From Bradyrhizobium sp. CB1650 (GTDB lineage Bacteria; Pseudomonadota; Alphaproteobacteria; Rhizobiales; Xanthobacteraceae): a stretch of DNA of 64,000 nucleotides. This document shows, piece after piece, positions 46,091 to 55,335 of this stretch. A program made the position numbers and the translations under genes. The number at the start of each line of letters is the position of its first letter. The first letter of the stretch is position 1. The notes under the pieces were generated by a model that worked only from the letters and a program-made list of their open reading frames with translations, did no database searches and was not told the origin of the DNA. The stretch is taken from the NCBI RefSeq assembly GCF_029761915.1, contig NZ_CP121695.1, forward strand, positions 6,849,501 to 6,913,500. Direction: 5' to 3'.

Positions 46091-46546
46091 CTAGTTCGAT
46101 TCCACGGCGCGGAGCGGTATGGGTTTGATATCGCCTGACTCGCCCACGATCTCGAAACAGTAATGTCCTGAAGGCTCTGGAGTGACCAAATACGTCAGGC
46201 GATCGGTAACGTGATTGTCACGATCAAAAGAGAGAATCTTGGGCCTCAGCTGAACCAATCGCGTTTCGTCCACGTATGTGGAACTACAGACGATGATCTG
46301 GTCGCCGGCTTGACACGTGCGCGCAGCGGCCCCGTTCAGGATACAGCAGCGCGAACCGCGCGAGCCGAAGATGACATAGGTCGATATCCGCGCGCCGGAG
46401 TTCTTGTTCCAAATCTCCACGAATTCCATCGGCAGGATGCCAGCTTCCTGGCAGTGATCGGGATCGAGAGTGATCGAACCGTGATAGTGAAGATTGGCTT
46501 CCGTAACATGGATGCCATGGAGCTTGGCAGCGAGCACTTTTCTCAT
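46091..46546 (-). CDS. panD: Aspartate 1-decarboxylase PanD
   Basis: 151 residues from ATG 46546, the family start [19 protein letters not shown]; the longer frame to 46702 has no homology. Self-processing site HGSITLD (Gly-Ser) generates the pyruvoyl cofactor. Makes beta-alanine for PanC. About 20 residues longer at the C-terminus than many PanD proteins ([19 protein letters not shown]). First gene of the operon; the 390 bp upstream is the promoter region shared with the integrase module. Confidence 0.95.
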   Translation of the reverse strand: MRKVLAAKLHGIHVTEANLHYHGSITLDPDHCQEAGILPMEFVEIWNKNSGARISTYVIFGSRGSRCCILNGAAARTCQAGDQIIVCSSTYVDETRLVQLRPKILSFDRDNHVTDRLTYLVTPEPSGHYCFEIVGESGDIKPIPLRAVESN

Positions 46547-46939
46547 TTGAGAACACCGTTGGGCTTGCCCCCATCGGCAGGAAACGACGCCTTCTAAAGG
46601 GCCCAAGAAAAACACTGTCAACATCTCGGAGAAAAAAGAAACTTTTGCCTCGGAAATAGCATCTCGACGCGTCGAAACCTCCAATGATCGCGCGATCATC
46701 AAATCGGAATTCCTCGGCGGCGCAGTTCATTGTTGGGAAGCCGAGCACGCGCGTAGGCCGCGTTTGCTCGCCTGCTGGGTACCAGCCCCAACACGTCCCT
46801 TTTGTACGCTGCGCTATCTTCTTCGACGACTTGCCTGCTGTCGTCTTTCCAAGCGCTGCCGGTGATCTGCATCATACATCGCCACCAGACGAACAAGTTC
46901 GGCGCCGATTTCGGCAGGCCCACATAACGACTCTTCGCG
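46547..46939. other. Divergent intergenic region panD / integrase module
   Basis: About 390 bp. An open plus-strand frame upstream of the integrase crosses it but has no protein-like features or start. Expected to hold the panD promoter and the promoter for the small HTH gene. Confidence 0.4.
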
Positions 46940-47170
46940 ATGCCGCGTTCTGCCATTATCCCAGCGGGTTCCTGGCCTCGCCGTATGCCAGCTGCCATTG
47001 CGGCGGGATATTGCGGAGAGCCGACCGTCGAAGCATTTCTAAAACGGGTCGGTTCGGAGTATCCTCAACCACGCGTGAAAGAAGGGAGGCGTCAGCTGTG
47101 GTTGCGAGACGATCTGGACCGAGCTATCGCGCCGGACATGGTGCCGGGCGACCTCGCCGAGGATTTGTGA
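46940..47170 (+). CDS. Small HTH / excisionase-like protein paired with the integrase
   Basis: 76 residues. MerR/AlpA-like pattern: PRRMPAAIAAGYCGEPTVEAFLKRV then a basic strand GRRQLWLRDDLDRAI, as in small DNA-binding proteins found directly ahead of tyrosine recombinases in rhizobial islands. Overlaps the integrase start (GTGA), so both are made together. Likely recombination directionality factor or regulator; inference. Confidence 0.7.
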   Translation: MPRSAIIPAGSWPRRMPAAIAAGYCGEPTVEAFLKRVGSEYPQPRVKEGRRQLWLRDDLDRAIAPDMVPGDLAEDL

Positions 47171-48504
47171 CGCTGGAGCGCCCACTTCCACGCTTCGTCG
47201 AGGTACGGCGGCTTGCCCGTGGGGCGGCCGCTTTCTACTTCCGCATCCCCACACATTACAGGAAACTCGGCTGCGAGATGGCGAATGAGCCACTTGGGAC
47301 GAGCTACGAAACTGCATGTGGCGAAGACGGAAAAGGCGGACGCGCCGCCACACTCAATGCCTTGTTCGATGAATGGAACAATCAGCGCAGAGGGCAGCCG
47401 GGCGAGCAGGGAAAAATCGCGCGCTATGGCACGATCGATTGGCTGTTCCGGCAATACAAGACGGAGAAGGCGTATACTGAGAAGGTCTCAGTTCGGTCGC
47501 GCCCCGACTACGAACGGATCATGCAACTGATCTGCGACACCGTCGGTAAGAGCGGACGGCGGATCGGCGAACGGCAGATCATGGAAGTTACGCCGCGAGC
47601 CGCCGATAAGATCTACGACAAAATCATCAACGGGCCGAACGGCATCAGACTGCGGCAGGGAGAAAAGGTTGTCGGGCTCTGCCGAAAGGTATGGCGGATC
47701 ATGCGTCGGCTGCACCCGGAGCTGTTCGATAAGAAGCACCCGAACCCTTGGGACGATTTCACCCTCAAGAGCCGCACCAAGACCAAGAAGCACGCTGTTA
47801 CTCGCGAGGAGGTCTACAAGTTTGCGTGGGGCTGCATAAAGGAAGGCCGGGCGGAACCGGCGGCTGTCGCAGTGATCTGCTTTGAGTGGCTGCAGCGGCC
47901 CGAGAACGTGGTGGCCGGGTTTTTGACTTGGCCTGACTATCGCAGCAAGAATTGGCCACACGCCGTACGCATCGAGCACCATAAGAACAAGGCGTTGGTC
48001 TGGCATCCGCTCGAAGAGACTCTCGATGGCGAGACCGTCAAGTTCTATGCCGAAGCCGAGGACGTCTTGAGCCATCTGCCCAAGCTTGGCGTCCCGATGA
48101 TTATGCGGCGGATCGAAAAGGGCGAGCGCAAGGGCCACGCCAAGGTGTGGTCCTATCCTGGCATGGAAAAAGTAGTGCAGCAGATGCGCAAGAAGATCGA
48201 CGGCGTGTCAAAGCTGTTCACGCTTGATGCCTGTCGGCACGGTGGCATGACCGAGCTTGAGGAAGCCGAACTGACAGATGGCCAGGGTCGCGCGCTCTCC
48301 GGACATAAGACCGCACAGGCCTATCGCGGTTATGCCAAGGAAACGATGATGCGAGCGCTCGCTGCGACCCGCAAGCGGCATGCACATCTCTTGGCGCAGA
48401 AGGAGCTCGACCAGCAGAATGCTGATGGAGCAGCATCGCCTCGAGACGAAAAGCAGCAGACCTCCCAAAATTCGAAGACCAGCGTCGTCGGATCGCAAAG
48501 ATAA
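47167..48504 (+). CDS. Tyrosine recombinase (genomic island integrase)
   Basis: 445 residues from GTG 47167 (TLERPLPRFVEVRRLARG); the frame is open far upstream, but only from here does it match this integrase type. Catalytic pattern: arginine in QRPENVV, then LDACRHGGMTELEEAELTDG with R and H, and GHKTAQAYRGYAKE with the second H and the tyrosine nucleophile. The HxxR box has the less usual form CRHGG. Its 3' end points toward tRNA-Gln 290 bp away, the typical layout of an island integrase at its attachment tRNA. Confidence 0.9.
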   Translation: MTLERPLPRFVEVRRLARGAAAFYFRIPTHYRKLGCEMANEPLGTSYETACGEDGKGGRAATLNALFDEWNNQRRGQPGEQGKIARYGTIDWLFRQYKTEKAYTEKVSVRSRPDYERIMQLICDTVGKSGRRIGERQIMEVTPRAADKIYDKIINGPNGIRLRQGEKVVGLCRKVWRIMRRLHPELFDKKHPNPWDDFTLKSRTKTKKHAVTREEVYKFAWGCIKEGRAEPAAVAVICFEWLQRPENVVAGFLTWPDYRSKNWPHAVRIEHHKNKALVWHPLEETLDGETVKFYAEAEDVLSHLPKLGVPMIMRRIEKGERKGHAKVWSYPGMEKVVQQMRKKIDGVSKLFTLDACRHGGMTELEEAELTDGQGRALSGHKTAQAYRGYAKETMMRALAATRKRHAHLLAQKELDQQNADGAASPRDEKQQTSQNSKTSVVGSQR

Positions 48505-48700
48505 ACCCCGCGCTTCGTTGAACGCTGCAAAGGGCGAAGGCGCTTTGCGGTGATCCCGCACGCGACATCGACGGCCGCGATCGAAGGCTTGCAGGCGCGC
48601 AAATTGCGTTCACGCGCTCAATTCGTATTTTGGTTAGTTGAGCGGCGTTCAACCCGCGCAACGTCTTGCATCGGCCGTCGATCAAAACGAAACCAGCACA

Positions 48701-48749
48701 GAATTTCCAAATGAGGGGCAAACTGAATTTCCAAATGCGCTGGAAATTC
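48701..48749. repeat. Repeated GAATTTCCA half-sites forming a recombinase-core-like palindrome
   Basis: GAATTTCCAAATG occurs at 48701-48713 and 48725-48737. The second copy is followed by an inverted one, giving GAATTTCCA (48725-48733), 7-base spacer AATGCGC, TGGAAATTC (48741-48749), with perfect 9-base arms. It lies between the integrase stop and tRNA-Gln. Confidence 0.75.
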
Positions 48750-48795
48750 CGTCTCAAGCGAGGCCATTCTCTTAGTAAAATCAGCGCGTTGGCTC

Positions 48796-48870
48796 TGGCT
48801 GGGGCGGGAGGGATCGAACCTCCGAATGGCGGAATCAAAATCCGCTGCCTTACCGCTTGGCTACGCCCCA
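48796..48870 (-). tRNA. tRNA-Gln (anticodon TTG)
   Basis: 75 bases with encoded CCA. Acceptor TGGGGCG/CGCCCCA, anticodon stem GCGGA/TCCGC with loop TTTTGAT (TTG), T arm GGAGG-TTCGATC-CCTCC. Its 3' end faces the integrase, marking the island boundary; GC-rich core genes begin on its other side. Confidence 0.95.
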
Positions 48871-49133
48871 ACAGGCGGCAGAAGGAACGGCGGAAGAACG
48901 GGCTACCGCAGAATCCCTCAGGCCGTGCCGGTCTATAGGGAGAGGCGCGGCATTTCAACCGCCTGAAGGGGCAAAATACCACAGGCCAACGGGGTTCGAG
49001 CCGCCACACTCTATATAATCTTGGTCAGGCACCGTTCCGGACGGGACCAGCGCCCCGATCGCCGGTCCCGGCAGTTGAGGCCTCCGGCGTTTCATGGGAA
49101 TACGGCGCCAACGCTTGTCCACGGGAGTAAGCC

Positions 49134-50912
49134 ATGACCTACCGCGCGCCGATCAATGACATGCTGCTGTCGCTCAACCATGGCGCGGGCCTGAAGGCCG
49201 CCGTGGAGGCCGGTCATTACGGCGATTTCGACCACGATATCGCCGCCGCCGTGCTGGAGGAAGCCGGCAAATTCGCAACCGACGTGCTGGCGCCACTCAA
49301 CCGCGTCGGCGACGACCACGGCATCAGGCTCGACGACGGCAAGGTCACGACCGCGCCAGGCTGGCCCGACGCCTACAAGCGCTGGACCGACGGCGGCTGG
49401 AACGCGGTGTCCGGGCCGGAAGCCTTCGGCGGCCAAGGGCTGCCGCTCGCGATCAACGCCGCCTGCACCGAGATCTGGAGCGCCTCCAACGTCGCCTTCG
49501 GCCTCTGCCCGCTGCTCACGGCCTCGGCAATGGAGGCGCTGGAGGCGCATGGCAGCGAGGAGCTGAAGACGATCTATCTGGAGAAGCTCGTCACCGGCGA
49601 GTGGACCGGCACCATGCAGCTCACCGAGCCGCAGGCCGGCTCGGACGTCGGCGCGCTGCGCACCCGCGCCGAGCGGCAGGCCGACGGCACCTACCGCATC
49701 AAGGGGACGAAGATCTTCATCACCTATGGCGAGCACGACATGACCGACAATATCGTGCATTTCGTGCTGGCGCGCCTGCCGGACGCGCCGGCAGGCACCA
49801 AGGGCATTTCTCTCTTTCTCGTTCCCAAATTCATGGTCAACGCCGACGGCTCGCTCGGGGCGCGCAACGACATCTACGCCTCCGGCGTCGAGCACAAGCT
49901 CGGCATGCATGCCTCTCCGACCTGCACCATGACCATGGGCGACCATGGCGGCGCGATCGGATTTTTGATCGGCGAAGAGAACCAGGGCATGCGCTGCATG
50001 TTCACGATGATGAACCAGGCCCGGCTCGGCGTCGGCCTCGAAGGCGTCGGCGTCGCCGACCGCGCCTATCAGCAGGCGCTGGCCTACGCACAGGAGCGCA
50101 AGCAGGGCCGCGCCCTCGGCAAGAAGGGCGACGGCTCCGACGCGATTTTCGTCCATCCGGACGTCAAGCGCATGCTGATGCGGATGCGGGCGCAGACCGC
50201 GGCCGCGCGCACCATCTGCTACGCCACGGCGGTCGCGATCGACGTCTCCACGCGCGCCAGGGACGCCAAGGTGCGGGCCGATGCCGCCGCACGCGCGGCA
50301 TTGCTGACGCCGATCGCAAAGGCCTATTCCACCGACGTCGGCAACGAGGTCGCCTATCTCGGCGTGCAGGTGCACGGCGGCATGGGTTTTATCGAGGAGA
50401 CCGGCGCCGCCCAGCACTATCGCGACGCGCGCATCACCACGATCTATGAGGGCACCAACGGCATTCAGGCGATCGACCTCGTCACGCGCAAGCTCGCTGC
50501 GAACGGCGGCGCGTCGGTGTGGGCGCTGCTCGACGAGCTCGCCGCCATCGTCAAGCAGGTCGAAGCCTCCAACGATCCAGCCTTCGGCACCACGCCGGCA
50601 AAGCTGCGCGAGGCGCTTGCAGCGCTGACCCGCAGCAGCAAGTGGCTGCTGGAGCGGGCTACCTCCGCGCCGAACGAGGCCCTCGCCGGCGCGACGCCAT
50701 ACCTGCAGCAATTCGGCGCCACGCTCGGCGGCTGTATGCTGGCGGCAGAGGCGCTCGCCGCCAAGGGCGACGGCAATGCCGAGGCACCGCGCTACGTCTC
50801 GCTCGCCCGCTTCTTCGCCGAGAACATCACGGTGCAGGCGGGTGCGCTCGAACGCACGGTGACGGAGAGCGCGGAGTCGGTTGCGGCGGCGGATGCGGTG
50901 TTGCTGGGGTGA
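49134..50912 (+). CDS. Acyl-CoA dehydrogenase (DmdC/AidB-like large type)
   Basis: 592 residues, the long acyl-CoA dehydrogenase class. Substrate/FAD motifs GTMQLTEPQAGSDVGALRT and KIFITYGEHD, flavin-binding VQVHGGMGFIEE, and IYEGTNGIQAIDL. The C-terminal extension (about 450-592) is typical of the 3-methylmercaptopropionyl-CoA or long-chain dehydrogenases. Removes hydrogens from acyl-CoA using FAD and ETF. First core gene after the tRNA-Gln; substrate not predictable. Confidence 0.92.
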   Translation: MTYRAPINDMLLSLNHGAGLKAAVEAGHYGDFDHDIAAAVLEEAGKFATDVLAPLNRVGDDHGIRLDDGKVTTAPGWPDAYKRWTDGGWNAVSGPEAFGGQGLPLAINAACTEIWSASNVAFGLCPLLTASAMEALEAHGSEELKTIYLEKLVTGEWTGTMQLTEPQAGSDVGALRTRAERQADGTYRIKGTKIFITYGEHDMTDNIVHFVLARLPDAPAGTKGISLFLVPKFMVNADGSLGARNDIYASGVEHKLGMHASPTCTMTMGDHGGAIGFLIGEENQGMRCMFTMMNQARLGVGLEGVGVADRAYQQALAYAQERKQGRALGKKGDGSDAIFVHPDVKRMLMRMRAQTAAARTICYATAVAIDVSTRARDAKVRADAAARAALLTPIAKAYSTDVGNEVAYLGVQVHGGMGFIEETGAAQHYRDARITTIYEGTNGIQAIDLVTRKLAANGGASVWALLDELAAIVKQVEASNDPAFGTTPAKLREALAALTRSSKWLLERATSAPNEALAGATPYLQQFGATLGGCMLAAEALAAKGDGNAEAPRYVSLARFFAENITVQAGALERTVTESAESVAAADAVLLG

Positions 50913-50960
50913 GGCGGGCACTTCCGGGGCTAGGCGAGCTGCGCCCTCCTCCTCCGCTGT

Positions 50961-51126
50961 CATTCCCCGCGACCCGGCTACGCCAAGGCTTCGCCGGGGG
51001 CTTACACTCTTGGGTCGCCGAAGCTTTAGCGTAGCCGGCAAGCGGGGAATCCAGTACGCCGCGGCTTTTCAAGGAACGACAGACGTCTCGGAGGACTGGA
51101 TCGCCCGATCAAGTCGGGCGATGACA
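50961..51126. repeat. Palindromic intergenic element (REP-like)
   Basis: CATTCCCCGC and ACCCGGCTACGC near 50961-50982 are repeated inverted at 51028-51050 (GCGTAGCCGG, GCGGGGAAT). A second hairpin ATCGCCCGATCAAGTCGGGCGAT lies at 51100-51122. This composite matches the style of extragenic palindromes common in Bradyrhizobium; it lies between convergent genes. Confidence 0.7.
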
Positions 51127-51186
51127 CCGAATGTGTGGGACGCTGGCCACACATCTCGTGCTCCGGATATCGCTTCCTCTTCCGGG

Positions 51187-52416
51187 CTACGATCCCTCCC
51201 CGCTTTGCCCCGGCCGCCATAGCACGATCCCCGCGGCGACGAGGTCGAGCACCACGCAAAGCGCGAACGCCGTCGTGTAATTGCCGGTCAGGCTGCGCGC
51301 GAGGCCGACGATGCCGGGGCCGAACGCACTGACGATGCCGCTGATCGAGGTGCCCAATCCCATCGCGGCCGCAAACGCATCGCGGCCGATCTCGCGCTGG
51401 ATGATCAGCGGCGGAAACGTGATCATGTTGCCGATCGAGAAGCCGTAGACGGCGCAGCAGACCAGCAGCACCGTCGGGCTGGTGCTTTGCAGGAGAACGA
51501 ACAGCGCTGCCGCCTGGCTCGTCATCGACGCTGCGCTCGCAAGCCGTGGATCGAGGCGGTCGACGAACAGGCCGAGCGACAGGCGGCCGACGACGGCCAT
51601 GGTCGCCATGATGGTCACCGCAAAACCCGCGGCGGAGCGGCCGATGACCGGCTCGAGAAACGTCACCTGGTGGATGATGAATCCCATCTGCGCCAGCAGC
51701 GCGATCGCGATGGGCAGCACCATGGTCCAGAACGCCGGGTTGCCGAGCAGCGCCTTGCGGGAGTGCACCGCGGGTGCGCCGCCGGCGGCCCCCTCTCCCC
51801 CGGCGGCCTGCGACATGTCGGCCGGCCAGCCGACGAAGGCCACGATCACCGGCAACAGCAGCACCATCATCGCGGTGGTGGCCGCCAGCATCGCGAAGCG
51901 GAAGCCGAGGCTGCCGGTCAGCGTCAGCAGCACGGGCACGAGCACGATGCCGCCGCAGGTCGCGCCGTTGAAGGCGAGACTGAGCGCAAGCCCGCGCCGC
52001 CGTTCGAACCAGGAATTGAGCACGGTCGCGATCACCACGGTGCCCATCCCGGTCCAGCCAAGCGACATCAGTGCGTAAGCGAGATAGAGCTGCCAGGGCG
52101 CCGCCATCAGCGCCAGCAGGATCGTCGATGCGCCGAGCGCCGAAAGGCCGCACAGGATCAGCGAGCGCAACCCGAAGCGGGCCAAGAGATCGTCGGTGAA
52201 GATGACGAGGACGGAGGTCAGGAGGAACGAGAAGGTGCTGGCGGCGGAGACGAGCGTGCCCGGCCAGCCATGCATACGCTGAAGTTCCGAAAGATAGACG
52301 CCCTGCCCGTACAGACCGAAGCCGAACATGAAGAAGGCCATCAGAAAACATGCAAGCACGACGCGCCAGCCACGATAATGCGGCGAGGATTCGTCGATGC
52401 TCTCTGCGGCAACCAT
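51187..52416 (-). CDS. MFS transporter (OFA/MCT-like)
   Basis: 409 residues with twelve hydrophobic helices. N-terminal PHYRGWRVVLACFLMAFFMFG and the half-signatures SWFERRRGLALSLAFNGAT and LARFGLRSL fit the oxalate/formate and monocarboxylate branch of the major facilitators. Substrate unknown. Convergent with the acyl-CoA dehydrogenase, divergent from the enoyl-CoA hydratase. Confidence 0.88.
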   Translation of the reverse strand: MVAAESIDESSPHYRGWRVVLACFLMAFFMFGFGLYGQGVYLSELQRMHGWPGTLVSAASTFSFLLTSVLVIFTDDLLARFGLRSLILCGLSALGASTILLALMAAPWQLYLAYALMSLGWTGMGTVVIATVLNSWFERRRGLALSLAFNGATCGGIVLVPVLLTLTGSLGFRFAMLAATTAMMVLLLPVIVAFVGWPADMSQAAGGEGAAGGAPAVHSRKALLGNPAFWTMVLPIAIALLAQMGFIIHQVTFLEPVIGRSAAGFAVTIMATMAVVGRLSLGLFVDRLDPRLASAASMTSQAAALFVLLQSTSPTVLLVCCAVYGFSIGNMITFPPLIIQREIGRDAFAAAMGLGTSISGIVSAFGPGIVGLARSLTGNYTTAFALCVVLDLVAAGIVLWRPGQSGEGS

Positions 52417-52692
52417 CGATCGCGCAATCAGCCAGGTGCGGGACGGTGATCGTGATCCACAACCACCGGTTTTTCAAATGAAACATTGTAGCTGATTGTT
52501 GCAACGCGCAACTGCGCAGACGGAGTAGTGCAGTGCAGCCCCTGGCGCGGCTTTCGCGGTGAGCACGTCCCGCGTCCCGCGCCGGGAGCACGGGGTTCAC
52601 CGTTGAAAACGTTGAACCGCGGGATTGGCACGCCCGTGAGATGATGTAGGCTGAGATGGCGAGACTCGGCAATGGCGCCGCAGGGGATCCTC

Positions 52693-53451
52693 ATGGCGAA
52701 CGGCAACATCATCGTGACCGAGGAACACGCAACGCGCGTGATCACCTTGCGCCGACCGAGCAAGAAGAACGCGATCACGCAGGACATGTATCGCGAGATG
52801 AGCCGCGCGATCGACACCGCGCAGAACAATCCCGACATCCGCTGCATGATCATCACCGGCGGCTCCGGCGTATTCACTGCCGGCGACGACATCGACGACT
52901 TCCTGAAGGCCGACAAGTCGGGCGCAGACACGCTGTCGAACGGAGCAAAATTCCTCTACTCGCTCGCTCTCAACACCAAGCCGATCATCGCCGCAGTGGA
53001 CGGCGTCGCGATCGGCATGGGCACCGTGCTGCTGTTCCATTGCGATTATGTGCTCGCCTCGACGGCCGCGACCTTTTCCGCGCCTTACATCCATCTCGGG
53101 CTCGTCCCGGTCGGCGCAGCCAGCCTGTTGATGCCGCAGACCATGGGCTATCAGCGCGCGTTCGCGATGCTGGTGATGGGACGCACCTTCACCGCCGCCG
53201 AGGCGCACGTCGCCGGCTTCGTCAACACCGTGGTCTCGCCGGGACACACCGAAGTCGAGGCCCGCAAGGTGGCGCGCGAGATCTGCAGGCTGCCGGCCGA
53301 GGCGGTTGCGATCTCGCGCAAATTGCTGCGCGTGGCGCCGGAAGAGCTCACCCGCCGCATCGACCAGGAAGGCCATCTGTTCGGCGAGCGGTTGAAGTCG
53401 GTCGAAGCCGTGGCCGCGTTCAACGCGTTTGCAAACAGGAAGAGGCGGTGA
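52693..53451 (+). CDS. Enoyl-CoA hydratase/isomerase
   Basis: 252 residues from ATG 52693, with AGGGGA upstream; an in-frame ATG 7 codons earlier is also open. Crotonase motifs RPSKKNAITQDMY, oxyanion-type FTAGDDIDDF, and PIIAAVDGVAIGMGTVLLF. In this protein the second catalytic acid position is uncertain, so hydratase or isomerase activity cannot be separated. Next to the acyl-CoA dehydrogenase block, consistent with fatty acid or branched-chain degradation. Confidence 0.85.
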   Translation: MANGNIIVTEEHATRVITLRRPSKKNAITQDMYREMSRAIDTAQNNPDIRCMIITGGSGVFTAGDDIDDFLKADKSGADTLSNGAKFLYSLALNTKPIIAAVDGVAIGMGTVLLFHCDYVLASTAATFSAPYIHLGLVPVGAASLLMPQTMGYQRAFAMLVMGRTFTAAEAHVAGFVNTVVSPGHTEVEARKVAREICRLPAEAVAISRKLLRVAPEELTRRIDQEGHLFGERLKSVEAVAAFNAFANRKRR

Positions 53452-53538
53452 AGGCGCCAACTATCCGCAATCGTCATTCCCCGGATGACGGTGAACAAGC
53501 TTCGTGAAATCTTCGCGTGGAGCGTCTAGTCTGGTTGC

Positions 53539-55200
53539 ATGCGACACGCGCTCCGACTCATCGTTACCACGCTCACCCTCGCCTCTGCCCTGCCCGCCTC
53601 CGCCCAGAGCGCGGCGCCCGTGGAGCTGCGCATCCTCGCGATCAACGATTTTCACGGCAATCTGAGGCCGCCGCCCGGCGGCATCCGCATCGGGCATCCC
53701 GAGGACAAGGCCAGGAAAGTGCCGGTCGCGGCCGGCGGCGCCGAGTACATGGCGACGCTGCTCAAGCAATTGCGCGAGGGCCACAACAACACGATCTTCG
53801 TCGCCGCCGGCGACCTGATCGGTGCGAGCCCGTTCCTTTCGGCGATGTTTCACGACGAGCCATCGATCGAGTCGCTGTCGATGATGGGGCTCGCGATCAC
53901 CGCGGTCGGCAACCACGAGTTCGACGAGGGCGCGGCCGAGCTGTTGCGAATGCAGAATGGCGGCTGTCATCCGGAGGATGGATGCCAGGGGCCGCATCCC
54001 TTCCTGGGTGCCAAATTCCACTATCTCGCGGCCTCCACGATCGAGACCGCGACCGGCAAGAGCATCCTGCCGCCCTACGAAATCAGGGAGTTCGACGGCA
54101 TTCCCGTCGCCTTCATCGGGCTGACCTTGAAAGAGACCGCCGGCATCGTCTCGCCCAAGGGCATTGTCGGGCTCGAATTCCGCGACGAGGCCGAGACGGT
54201 GAATGCGCTGGTCCCGCAACTGAAGGCGCGTGGCGTCGAGACGATCGTGGTGCTGATCCACCAGGGCGGCGAGCCCTCAGGCGATTACAACGAATGCCCG
54301 GGCATCACGGGGCCGATCGTCGAGATCGCAAGGAAGTTCGACCGCGCGGTCGACGTCGTCGTCAGCGGTCACACCCATCGTGCCTATGTCTGCAACATCG
54401 ATGGTCGCCTCGTCACCAGCGCAGACAAATACGGCACGCTGGTCACCGCCATCGACCTCACGCTCGATCCCGCGAGCCGTGACGTCGTCAGCGCCAAGGC
54501 CGAGAACGTCATCGTCGCGAATGCCTCGCTGGCAAAGGACCCCGAGCAGACCGCGCTGATCGAGGCCTATGACAAGCTCTCGGCGCCGATCGCCAACCGT
54601 CCGGCGGGGTCGGTGACGCAGACGCTGTCGCGCGCGCCGAACGAAGCCGGCGAGAGCGCGCTCGGCGACGTCATCGCGGATGCACAGCTCGCCGCGACGC
54701 GCAATGCAAAGGACGGCGGCGCCGTCATTGCCGCCACCAATCCCGGCGGCATCCGCAGCGACATCGTGCCGAAGGAGAACGGCGCGGTGACCTTCGGCGA
54801 CGTGTTTGCGAGCCAGCCGTTCCGCAACCGTCTCGTCACCATGACGCTCTCGGGCAGCCAGCTCAAGGACCTGTTCGAGCAGCAATGGCTCGATCCGAAG
54901 CGGCCGCGCATCCTCCAGGTCTCGAACGGGTTCAGCTACACCTGGGACGCGTCGAAGCCGTTCGGCGAGCGCGTGGCCGCGGACAAGATGACGCTTGACG
55001 GCAAGCCGATCGAGCCGGCGACAGGATATCGCGTCACCCTCAACGATTACCTCGCCGTCGGCGGCGACGGTTTTACGGTCGCCAAGCAGGGAACATCGCC
55101 GCAATATGGCGGCTACGATGCCGATGCGCTGTTCGCGTTCTTCAGGGCGCACGGGCCGGTCGGTCCGCTGCCGCCGACCCGCATCCTGCGCGTGAATTGA
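53539..55200 (+). CDS. Periplasmic 5'-nucleotidase / UDP-sugar hydrolase-type phosphatase
   Basis: 553 residues. Signal peptide ending SALPASAQ. Metallophosphatase motifs INDFHGNL, AAGDLIGASP, VGNHEFDEG, VLIHQGGE and SGHTHRAY, then the C-terminal nucleotide-binding domain (NPGGIRSDI; GYRVTLNDYLAVGGDGF). Dephosphorylates nucleotides or related phosphate esters in the periplasm. Confidence 0.92.
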   Translation: MRHALRLIVTTLTLASALPASAQSAAPVELRILAINDFHGNLRPPPGGIRIGHPEDKARKVPVAAGGAEYMATLLKQLREGHNNTIFVAAGDLIGASPFLSAMFHDEPSIESLSMMGLAITAVGNHEFDEGAAELLRMQNGGCHPEDGCQGPHPFLGAKFHYLAASTIETATGKSILPPYEIREFDGIPVAFIGLTLKETAGIVSPKGIVGLEFRDEAETVNALVPQLKARGVETIVVLIHQGGEPSGDYNECPGITGPIVEIARKFDRAVDVVVSGHTHRAYVCNIDGRLVTSADKYGTLVTAIDLTLDPASRDVVSAKAENVIVANASLAKDPEQTALIEAYDKLSAPIANRPAGSVTQTLSRAPNEAGESALGDVIADAQLAATRNAKDGGAVIAATNPGGIRSDIVPKENGAVTFGDVFASQPFRNRLVTMTLSGSQLKDLFEQQWLDPKRPRILQVSNGFSYTWDASKPFGERVAADKMTLDGKPIEPATGYRVTLNDYLAVGGDGFTVAKQGTSPQYGGYDADALFAFFRAHGPVGPLPPTRILRVN

Positions 55201-55257
55201 TCCGGATCAAACGGGCCGGACTGGGACCACCGTTTGCCATTCCCGGCCAAACCCCTA

Positions 55258-55281
55258 CATTGCGTTTTGCATTGCGTTTTG
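55258..55281. repeat. Perfect 12-bp tandem repeat
   Basis: CATTGCGTTTTG twice in a row (55258-55269, 55270-55281), 55 bp upstream of the deacetylase-like gene. No function assigned. Confidence 0.7.
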
Positions 55282-55335
55282 GCGCCGGATGCGCCAAGCG
55301 ACATCGAGAGCCCGTATTGCCGTGAGCACGACCTG

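Noticed and set aside
46684..47166. N-terminal 161 codons of the long integrase frame
   Set aside because: They overlap the HTH gene, show no integrase features, and the protein matches the family only from GTG 47167.
49092..51041. Long minus-strand frame (649 codons) opposite the acyl-CoA dehydrogenase
   Set aside because: GC-rich antisense frame; low-complexity Arg/Gly/Asp/His composition, no family, while the plus strand is clearly a dehydrogenase.
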